A DNA stretch of 64,000 bases. Origin: Catenulispora pinistramenti. GTDB lineage: Bacteria > Actinomycetota > Actinomycetes > Streptomycetales > Catenulisporaceae. Where the stretch lies: assembly GCF_018274385.1 (NCBI RefSeq), contig NZ_JAAFYZ010000026.1, positions 1 through 64,000 of the forward strand. Direction: 5' to 3'. The number at the start of each line of letters is the position of its first letter. The first letter of the stretch is position 1. The position numbers were made by a program, and so were the translations under genes. Shown here piece after piece: positions 23,405 through 30,839 of the stretch. The notes under the pieces were generated by a model. It was not told where the DNA came from and did no database searches. It saw only the letters and a program-made list of their open reading frames with translations.

Positions 23405-25951
23405 GTGTTGACTGCTGAGGCCCTGCCGGCGGAGCTGCGGCGGGCGATCGTCCAGATCGCCCGGACCCCGCGGCTCCTGGTCGCCTGCGACTATGACGGC
23501 ACGCTGGCCCCGATCACGCTGAACCCGGACGAAGCCAGGCCGCTGCCGGAGTCGGTGGGTGCGCTCAGGTCGCTCGCGGCCCTGCACGAGACGACCACGG
23601 TGGTCATCTCGGGCCGGGCGCTGCGCGACCTCGCCACGCTGTCCCGGCTGCCCGCCGAGGTGAACCTCGTCGGCAGCCACGGCTCCGAGTTCGACATCGG
23701 CTTCGTCCACGAGCTCGCCCCGGAGGCCCGGGCGCTGCACCGGCAGCTCGGCGCCGAGCTGGAGCGGCTGGTCATCGACGTGCCGGGGGTGAATCTGGAG
23801 GTCAAGCCGGCGAGCATCGCGGTGCACGTCCGCCAGGCCGACTACGAGGCCGGCCGCAAGGTGCTCGCCAGCGTGCACGCCGGGCCGGCCACCTGGCCGG
23901 GCGTCTCGACGACCGTCGGCAAGGAGGTCATCGAGCTCTCGGTGGTCGAGACCGACAAGGGCCACGCGCTGGACGTGCTGCGCCACCAGGTCGGCGCCAC
24001 CGCGGCGATCTTCCTCGGCGACGACGTCACCGACGAGAAGGCGTTCGCCCGGCTGTCCGGTCCGGACGTCGGCGTGAAGGTGGGCCCCGGGGACACACTC
24101 GCGGCCTACCGCCTATCGGAGACAGCGGACGTCCCGGTGGTGCTCGCGTTCCTGCTGGAGGAGCGCCGGAACTGGCTCTACGGCCAGTCCTCCCACCCGA
24201 TCGAGCGGCACTCCCTGCTGGCCAACGAGCGCTCGGTCGCCCTGGTGACACCGGACGCCAAGCTGACCTGGATGTGCCACCCCGGCGCGGACGCCCCCGC
24301 GGTGTTCGCCGACCTGCTCGGCGGGGCCGGCGCCGGCCACTTCGCCATCGGCCCCCGGCACAACGGCCTGCCGCTGGGCCAGCGCTACCTGCCCAGGACC
24401 ATGACGGTGGAGACCCGTTGGTCGCGGCTGCTGGTCACGGACTACCTCGAGCTCGACACCCCGCCGCACCGCACGGACCTGGTCCGGGTGGTGGCCGGCG
24501 ACACCGAGGCCTCGGTGACCTTCGCGCCGCGTCCGGAGTTCGGCGGTGTCCCGGTGCGCTTGGCGGTGGAGGCCGACGGCCTCCAGGTGCACGGGACCTC
24601 CGAGCCGTTCGTGCTGCGCGCGCCGGGCGTCCAGTGGACCATCACCTCCGACGGGCTGCACGAGACGGCGTCCGCGGTGATCCGGCCGTCGGCGGGGAAC
24701 CCGATCGTGTTCGAGCTGCGCTGCGGGACGGCCGAACTGGACGAGCACGAGACGCCCGAGGCGGAACGACGGGCGCGCGCGGGCCGGTACTGGAGCGAGT
24801 GGGCGGCGACGCTGAAGCTGCCCGGCGTGCTGCCCGAGCTGGTGCTCCGGTCGGCGCTGACGCTGCGCGGGCTGGTCAACACCGACACCGGCGGCGTGCT
24901 GGCGGCGGCGACGACGTCGCTGCCGGAGGAAATCGGCGGGGTCCGCAACTGGGACTACCGCTACTGCTGGATCCGCGACGCGGCGATGACGGTGCGGGAG
25001 CTGGTGCACCTGGGCTCGGTCGAGGAGGCGGAGGGCTACCTCACCTGGCTGCACGGCGTGCTCGGCACGCTCGCCGGGCCGGAGTGGCTGCACCCGCTGT
25101 ACACCTTGTCGGGCAGCGTGATCGGCGCCGAGGCCACGATCGAGTCGCTGCCCGGCTACGCCGGTTCGCGGCCGGTCCGGGTCGGCAACCTGGCCAACCA
25201 CCAGGTCCAGCTGGATGTCTTCGGCCCGGTGGTGGAGCTGGTCAGCACGCTGGCCGAGGTGCGCGGCGAGCTGCGCGACGAGGACTGGCGGATGGTGCAG
25301 GCGATGGCCGAGGCGGTCTCGCAGCGCTGGGACGAGGCCGACCACGGGATCTGGGAGGAGCGGCACGTGCCGCGCCACCGGGTCTACTCGCGGGTGATGT
25401 GCTGGGTAACCATGGACCGGGGCGTCAAGCTCGGCGAGCGGTTCGGCCGCGAGATGCCGCCGCAGTGGTCGGTCCTGCGCGACACGATCCGCGCGGACGT
25501 CCTCGACCACGGCTGGAACGACGAGGTCCAGGCGTTCACCACCGCCTACGACGGCACGGACCTGGACGCGGCGTCGCTGTTCGTGGGCCTGTCCGGCCTG
25601 ATCGACCCGGCCGACGAGCGCTTCCAGCAGACGGTGACGGCGATAGAGGCGGAGCTCCGCAGCGGGTCCACGGTGTACCGGTACCGGCGCGACGACGGCC
25701 TGCCCGGCGGCGAGGGCGGCTTCCACATCTGCGCGGCGTGGCTGATCGAGGCTTATCTGCTGGCCGGGCGGCGAGACGAGGCGGAGGAGTTGTTCGCGCA
25801 GATCGTCGACGCGACGGGCCCGACCGGCCTCCTGCCGGAGCAGTACGACCCGGTCGCCGAGCGCTCGCTGGGCAACTATCCGCAGGCCTACTCGCACATC
25901 GGGCTGATCCGGTGCGCGAATCTGCTGGCCGAGTATCAGGGAGCTGTCTGA
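23405..25951 (+). CDS. Trehalose-6-phosphate phosphatase fused to a GH15 trehalase-type hydrolase
   Basis: An 848-aa fusion. Residues 1-250 are an OtsB-type HAD phosphatase: CDYDGTLAP with Asp29/Asp31, VVISGR, GSHGSE, and GDDVTDE (205-211). Residues 255-848 are a GH15 glucoamylase/trehalase: GVRNWDYRYCWIRDAAMT, YTLSGSV, DHGIWEERH with the likely acid Glu, DRGVKLGERFG and LLPEQYDP with the likely base Glu. The first half would make trehalose from trehalose-6-phosphate and the second could split trehalose or a similar alpha-glucoside to glucose. The start is GTG at 23405 or TTG at 23408 after GAGGAG. No trehalose-phosphate synthase gene is in the window. Confidence 0.9.
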   Translation: MLTAEALPAELRRAIVQIARTPRLLVACDYDGTLAPITLNPDEARPLPESVGALRSLAALHETTTVVISGRALRDLATLSRLPAEVNLVGSHGSEFDIGFVHELAPEARALHRQLGAELERLVIDVPGVNLEVKPASIAVHVRQADYEAGRKVLASVHAGPATWPGVSTTVGKEVIELSVVETDKGHALDVLRHQVGATAAIFLGDDVTDEKAFARLSGPDVGVKVGPGDTLAAYRLSETADVPVVLAFLLEERRNWLYGQSSHPIERHSLLANERSVALVTPDAKLTWMCHPGADAPAVFADLLGGAGAGHFAIGPRHNGLPLGQRYLPRTMTVETRWSRLLVTDYLELDTPPHRTDLVRVVAGDTEASVTFAPRPEFGGVPVRLAVEADGLQVHGTSEPFVLRAPGVQWTITSDGLHETASAVIRPSAGNPIVFELRCGTAELDEHETPEAERRARAGRYWSEWAATLKLPGVLPELVLRSALTLRGLVNTDTGGVLAAATTSLPEEIGGVRNWDYRYCWIRDAAMTVRELVHLGSVEEAEGYLTWLHGVLGTLAGPEWLHPLYTLSGSVIGAEATIESLPGYAGSRPVRVGNLANHQVQLDVFGPVVELVSTLAEVRGELRDEDWRMVQAMAEAVSQRWDEADHGIWEERHVPRHRVYSRVMCWVTMDRGVKLGERFGREMPPQWSVLRDTIRADVLDHGWNDEVQAFTTAYDGTDLDAASLFVGLSGLIDPADERFQQTVTAIEAELRSGSTVYRYRRDDGLPGGEGGFHICAAWLIEAYLLAGRRDEAEELFAQIVDATGPTGLLPEQYDPVAERSLGNYPQAYSHIGLIRCANLLAEYQGAV

Positions 25952-26070
25952 GGTTGCCGGTACCGGCAAGCTGTCTGAGCTTGCCGGTGCCGGCACCGTG
26001 CCGAAATCGGCGAATGTTCACTCTGACCGGCTGATTCGGCGATCGGGTCAGCCGGCTCGGTGGTACTCGT

Positions 26071-26114
26071 GAAGGGCGGATCCGCCGGTCTTGTCGGCGG
26101 CGGATCCGCCCTTC
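26071..26114. terminator. Bidirectional terminator hairpin
   Basis: A 17-bp perfect stem (26071-26087 with 26098-26114) with a 10-nt loop lies between the convergent trehalose-fusion and sedolisin genes. Just upstream, a ~27-bp element containing CTGTCTGAG and TTGCCGGT is repeated twice (about 25943-26000). Confidence 0.8.
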
Positions 26115-26135
26115 GATCGCCGATGATCTCGGCGC

Positions 26136-28199
26136 TTACTCGAACGACTCCAGGTACCGGCCGTTCGGGCTCCCGACACCGGTCGCGTTGTCGTACCCCT
26201 TCGTCGCGTGCAGGTCGACGCCTTCGCCGAACAGCCGCAGCGACGGGTCCGCGGCGGTGCCGCGCACCACCGCCAGCGGCGAGTTCGTGCGCGGGTGGTC
26301 GGTCACGTCGGTGAACAGGCCGAAGGCCGCGCGCAGGTAGATCTCCGGGTTCGCGAAACCGATCGGCGCGCGCTGGGCCTGCTGCGCGTCGGCCTGGATG
26401 CCGACGAACGTCGGGGCCGCCAGGCTGGTGCCGCCGATGCGGGACTCGGCGTAGCCGGTGGAGCCGTCCGGCAGCTGCTGGGTGTAGCCCTGCAGGAAGC
26501 CGGTGCTCGGGTCGCCGTAGGCCGCGACGTCCGGGACCACGCGCTTGGGCGAGGTCGGTGTGCCGTTCAGCAGCGTGCTGGACAGTGAGGCCGGGACCGT
26601 CCAGCTCTGGTACCACGGCTGCGCGAACACGTCGCTGGTACCGCCGCCACCGCCGTAGAGGTACGACGCGGGCGTCCAGGCCGAACCGCCGGTCGCCAGC
26701 GACGAGGCCGAGGACTGCCACGAGGTCTGGAACTGCATCCGCTGGTCCGCACCGATCGCGATGCTGGTCCCGCCGACCGAGGTCACCCACGAGGAGGAGG
26801 TCGGGTACTCGGCCTGCGCCCGGGAGGATCCGGCGCCGGAGCCGCAGCTGCTGGCCGGGTTGTCATCGCTGCAGTCGCCGGCCGAGAAGTAGAAGCCGAT
26901 GCCCTCCGCGGCGCCCTTCTGGAAGGTCTGCTCGTAGACGTTGATCAGCGACGGGTCCATGTCGACCGGGTTGCCCGACGGGTCCAGGAAGTGCATGAGC
27001 TCGCCCCACGAGTTGGACACCATGTCCGCCAGGTGGTGGTCGACGACCAGCTGCAGCGAGTCCAGCAGGCCGCCGTTGGCCGCGACACCCCCGCCGGCCG
27101 TGTCGAAGCAGGAGTTCGCGCCGATGTAGAGCACCTTCGCGTCCGGCGCCATGCCGTGCACCGACTCGACGTCCAGCGCCTCCTCGCCGGCCCAGCCGTC
27201 GGGGCCGCCGCACGCGGCGGTGTCGGTCCACTGGCCCGGCGTGACGATCTCCGAGTACTGCCCCGCCCGGAACGGCTTGTCGCCGTGCCGTGCCGCGTAC
27301 TCGTCGGCGTCGGCCTTCATGCTCGGCAGGCCGTAGGCGTCCAGGACCGCGACGGTGACGCCCTTACCGGTCAGACCGCTGCTGGTGACGCCGTAGGCGC
27401 CGCGCACCTGGTTCGGCGTGTAGCCGCAGACCGCCCATGGCACGGACTGTCCGTTCAACGACGGCAGGTTCGTCGCGAGCTTCTGCCCCTGGTAGTCCGA
27501 GCAGGGCAGGGTACCCAAGTAGGGGACCCCGCCGGGGGACACCGAAACGGTCTTCTTGTCGCTCGCGTCGGTGCCGTCGGAGTTGTTCGGCTTGTCGGCC
27601 GTCCGGTCCTGCGACAGCCCGATGATGCCGATGATCGCGGACCGCACATCGGCCGGGACGCTGACGTCGCGCGAGGGGGCGCGCAGCGTGCCGTCGGACG
27701 TGGCGTACTCGTGGAACGAGGTGTTCAGGGCAGCCGCGACAGCCGCGGTGCTGCCCTGCACGGCTATGTAGTCCTCGGTCTGCCCGGTGACGGTCAGCCC
27801 GGCCCCGCTCAGCCACGTCTTGACCGCCGCGACCTGCTCGGCACTGGCGCCGAACCGCGCCTGGATCTGCTCCGGCGTCAGGAAGTGCCGGTACGCCGCG
27901 CTCTTGGGATCGGCGACCGACCGCGCGTAAGCGGCCAGAGCCTGCGGATCCCGCCCGGCCAGGTACACCCGCACCGCCAGCGGCGCCGCGGCCGGCGCCG
28001 AGCCGCGGTCGGCGCCGGCCGATGCCCACGTCGGCTTCGAACCGGCCAGCACATCGGAGGTGGCGGCGTGCGCGGCCCCGGCGCCCATCAGGAACATCGA
28101 GCCGGCCGCCAGCGTGCCGGCCACCGAGACGACGGCGGCGACACGCCCGCCCTTGTGCGGTCCCTTGAGCCCAGAGGACGCGTTTGTGGGGTTTGCCAC
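26136..28199 (-). CDS. Secreted sedolisin (S53, kumamolisin-like) serine-carboxyl peptidase
   Basis: A 687-aa preproprotein. A signal segment (GGRVAAVVSVAGTLAAGSMF) precedes a pro-kumamolisin activation domain (about 60-200, with RHFLTPEQIQARFG). The catalytic domain has Glu and Asp in GWAGEEALDVESVHGMAP, the oxyanion Asp in FSAGDCSDD, and the nucleophile Ser in IGGTSLAAPTF. The end GYDNATGVGSPNG matches the Ca-binding C-terminus of the family. Such enzymes digest proteins outside the cell at acid pH. The GTG at 28199 follows GAAGGAAG. A second sedolisin lies at 46283-47716. Confidence 0.93.
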   Translation of the reverse strand: MANPTNASSGLKGPHKGGRVAAVVSVAGTLAAGSMFLMGAGAAHAATSDVLAGSKPTWASAGADRGSAPAAAPLAVRVYLAGRDPQALAAYARSVADPKSAAYRHFLTPEQIQARFGASAEQVAAVKTWLSGAGLTVTGQTEDYIAVQGSTAAVAAALNTSFHEYATSDGTLRAPSRDVSVPADVRSAIIGIIGLSQDRTADKPNNSDGTDASDKKTVSVSPGGVPYLGTLPCSDYQGQKLATNLPSLNGQSVPWAVCGYTPNQVRGAYGVTSSGLTGKGVTVAVLDAYGLPSMKADADEYAARHGDKPFRAGQYSEIVTPGQWTDTAACGGPDGWAGEEALDVESVHGMAPDAKVLYIGANSCFDTAGGGVAANGGLLDSLQLVVDHHLADMVSNSWGELMHFLDPSGNPVDMDPSLINVYEQTFQKGAAEGIGFYFSAGDCSDDNPASSCGSGAGSSRAQAEYPTSSSWVTSVGGTSIAIGADQRMQFQTSWQSSASSLATGGSAWTPASYLYGGGGGTSDVFAQPWYQSWTVPASLSSTLLNGTPTSPKRVVPDVAAYGDPSTGFLQGYTQQLPDGSTGYAESRIGGTSLAAPTFVGIQADAQQAQRAPIGFANPEIYLRAAFGLFTDVTDHPRTNSPLAVVRGTAADPSLRLFGEGVDLHATKGYDNATGVGSPNGRYLESFE

Positions 28200-28360
28200 G
28201 TTGAGCTTCCTTCGTCGAAGCGGCACCCGCGGGTGCCGACGGTGGCGGCGCCCACGGTGTGCACAGCGGTGGATCATCCCGCTGCGTCGCTGATTCTGAC
28301 GATGAACAGTGCATTGCGACAGAGCTCGGAGATCACGGAATGGCAAACAACGGCAGGGCG

Positions 28361-30676
28361 CTACCGAAAGCTTGTCTCCGAAGCTTCCAACGCGGTCTCC
28401 AGCCGTAGCGCCAGAGCTGTGTCGCGGGCTCGTCCGGCATTGTGGACGGCGATCTCCAAAGCGCGGCGTTGCCCGACCACGACGATGGTCTTCTTCGCGC
28501 GGGTGACCATGGTGTACAGCAGGTTCCGGTGCAGCATGAGGGCGCCCGCCTCGGTGACCAGCGGGGCGACGACGTACGGGTACTCGCTGCCCTGGGATCG
28601 GTGGATGCTGATGGCGTAGGAGTGCAGCAGCTGGTCGAGCTCGTCGAAGTCGTACACGGCGATGTCGCCGTCGTCGGTGTGCAGGGTCACCAGGCGGCCC
28701 TGCGGGTCGATGCCGCGGATCACGGCGACCGTGCCGTTGAAGACACCGGCGCTGCCCTTGTCAGGGTTGTTCCTGATCGGCATCACGCGGTCGCCGACGC
28801 GGAACACCGACGTCCCGGACCAGTACTCGGCCTTGTCCTCGGCCGCCGGGTTGAGCCGCTCCTGGATGGCCCGGCCCAGCGCCACGGTCCCGCAGTATCC
28901 GCGCCTGGTCGGCGCCAGCACCTGGACGTCGGCCGCGGGGACGCCCTGTTTGGCGGGGATCTTGGCGCAGGCCAGCTCCACCACCTGTGCGGCGACCTCG
29001 GCCGGGTCGTCGCAGTCCACGAACCAGAAGTCGTGGCTGTGCAGGTCCCGGTCCTCGGGCATCCGGCCGCGCCGGATCTGGTGGGCGTTGGCGGTGATGG
29101 TCGAGCCGGTCTCCTGGCGGAAGACGTGGGTCAGCTCGGTGCGGGCCACGCCGGGTACGGCCAGGATGTCCCGCAACACCGCGCCCGGGCCGACCGACGG
29201 GAGCTGGTCGACGTCGCCGACCAGCAGCAGATGCGTGCCGGGCACAGTGAGCTTGACCAGCCTGCGGGCCAGGAACACATCCAGCATCGAGGCCTCGTCC
29301 ACGACGATCAGGTCGGCCATCATCGGCCCGTCGTCGAACAGTGCGTCGGGATCGGCCTCGGGCAGGTCGGCGACCAGGCGGTGCACGGTCATCGCGCGCA
29401 TCCCGGTCAGCTCCGCCAGCCGCCGCGCGGCTTTGCCGGTCGGCGCGGCGAGCGTCACCCTGCCGCCGCCGGAGCGCACGGCGGCGGCGATGGCCTTCAC
29501 GGTGTGGCTCTTGCCGCAGCCCGGCCCGCCGGTGAGCACCGAGACCGTGGACGTCAGCGCCATCGCCACCGCGGCGCGCTGGTCGGCGTGCAGGTCGTCG
29601 GCGCGCTGGTCTGCGTGCGAGTCGGCGTGCGGGTCGGCGGCGTGCAGGTTGGCGGCGTGCGGGTCAGCGCCGCCCGATGCTTCGGCCCGCTTGCGTACCG
29701 CCGGGGGCAGGTCGGAGTCGGCCGCGAGGAGTCGGGCGAGGAAGGACGCCAGCGAGCGTTCGGTGGAATGCAGCGTCCGGGAGAAGACCACAGGCTCGTC
29801 GGAGTCCGGCTCGCGCGGATCAGGTTCGATGACGACGGCTCTGGCGGCGACCAATGTCTCCAACGCGGAGGCGAGCAGGTCGTGCTCCTGCCCGACCAGG
29901 CGACGGGCCGCGAGCAGAAGCCGGGCCCGCAGGACATAACAGTGGCCCTCACCGCGGGCGGCCTCCAACCGGTCCAGCAGCGCGGCCCGCAAACGCTGTG
30001 GGCTCTCCGCCGGGATCCCGGACGCGAGCGCGATCTTGTCGGCCGCGGCGAAGCCGATCCCGCGGACCTTCTCGATCAGCCGATACGGGTCGGTCCGGAC
30101 GACGGCGAGCGACTCGGCCCCGAACTCGATGTAGACCTTCGTGGCCAACAGCGGCGAGATCCCGAATCCCTGCAGGACGACCATGAGGTCGCGGACCACC
30201 TTCTGCCCGATCCACGAGGCGGCGATCTTGTCGCGGCGGCCCGCGCCGATCCCGTGCACCTCCAGCAGCCGGTTCGGATCGGCGTCGATGACCTTCAACG
30301 TCTCCTCGCCGAACTGCTCGACGATCGCGGCGGCCAGCTTCGGCCCGATCCCCCGGATCAGTCCGGAGCCCAGGTACATGCGGATGCCCCGCACGTGCGA
30401 GGGCAACACACACTCGCAGGACGCCGCCACGAACTGGTCGCCGTAGCGATGGTGCCGGACCCAGCGACCGGACAGCTGGACCACCGAACCGGGCTGCACC
30501 CCGGCCAAGGCGGCACCCGCCGCTGTGAACTCGCCGACCTCCTCGGAGACGACCCGGGCGACGGTGTACTCGTCGGGGCGCACGTGGATCAGATGCTCGA
30601 CCGCGCACTCGAACTGGATCAGCTGCTCGGTCGGAGTCAGCTGTGTAGTCAGAGTCTCCTGCTCGGTCGGTTCCAT
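28361..30676 (-). CDS. recD2: RecD2-type ATP-dependent DNA helicase
   Basis: A 771-aa helicase. The N-terminal region has helix-hairpin-helix units (IRGIGPKLAAAIVEQFG, VHGIGAGRRDKI, VRGIGFAAADKIA), and the SF1 motor follows with Walker A LTGGPGCGKSH (383-391), VVDEASMLD, LVGDVDQLPSVG, VFRQ and the late SIHRSQGSEYP. It unwinds DNA 5' to 3' independently of RecBC. A low-complexity insertion rich in HAD/HAA repeats (about 338-366) sits just before Walker A. The ATG at 30676 was chosen. It is divergent from the SNF2 gene with a 163-bp shared promoter gap. Confidence 0.93.
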   Translation of the reverse strand: MEPTEQETLTTQLTPTEQLIQFECAVEHLIHVRPDEYTVARVVSEEVGEFTAAGAALAGVQPGSVVQLSGRWVRHHRYGDQFVAASCECVLPSHVRGIRMYLGSGLIRGIGPKLAAAIVEQFGEETLKVIDADPNRLLEVHGIGAGRRDKIAASWIGQKVVRDLMVVLQGFGISPLLATKVYIEFGAESLAVVRTDPYRLIEKVRGIGFAAADKIALASGIPAESPQRLRAALLDRLEAARGEGHCYVLRARLLLAARRLVGQEHDLLASALETLVAARAVVIEPDPREPDSDEPVVFSRTLHSTERSLASFLARLLAADSDLPPAVRKRAEASGGADPHAANLHAADPHADSHADQRADDLHADQRAAVAMALTSTVSVLTGGPGCGKSHTVKAIAAAVRSGGGRVTLAAPTGKAARRLAELTGMRAMTVHRLVADLPEADPDALFDDGPMMADLIVVDEASMLDVFLARRLVKLTVPGTHLLLVGDVDQLPSVGPGAVLRDILAVPGVARTELTHVFRQETGSTITANAHQIRRGRMPEDRDLHSHDFWFVDCDDPAEVAAQVVELACAKIPAKQGVPAADVQVLAPTRRGYCGTVALGRAIQERLNPAAEDKAEYWSGTSVFRVGDRVMPIRNNPDKGSAGVFNGTVAVIRGIDPQGRLVTLHTDDGDIAVYDFDELDQLLHSYAISIHRSQGSEYPYVVAPLVTEAGALMLHRNLLYTMVTRAKKTIVVVGQRRALEIAVHNAGRARDTALALRLETALEASETSFR

Positions 30677-30839
30677 CCGTCTGCCGCCCTCTCGGCCTGC
30701 CTCGACAGGCCATGCGCGAGGTCGGCACAACCTGATTGCGGAGTGTAGCCGGGTAAGGGCCGGTACCGAATCCAGGCCAAGAGATAATGCTGACTGGCGT
30801 CGGAACAGCCGGATCGAGAGTCGTGCGGCGAGAGGAATA

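Noticed and set aside
22190-23986. A 598-codon minus-strand frame through the tandem array
   Set aside because: Its middle is the translated GC repeat, and both ends are mirror frames of the chelatase and trehalose genes.
24113-25996. A 627-codon minus-strand frame opposite the trehalose fusion
   Set aside because: No domain or ribosome site; it is a mirror frame of the GH15 region.
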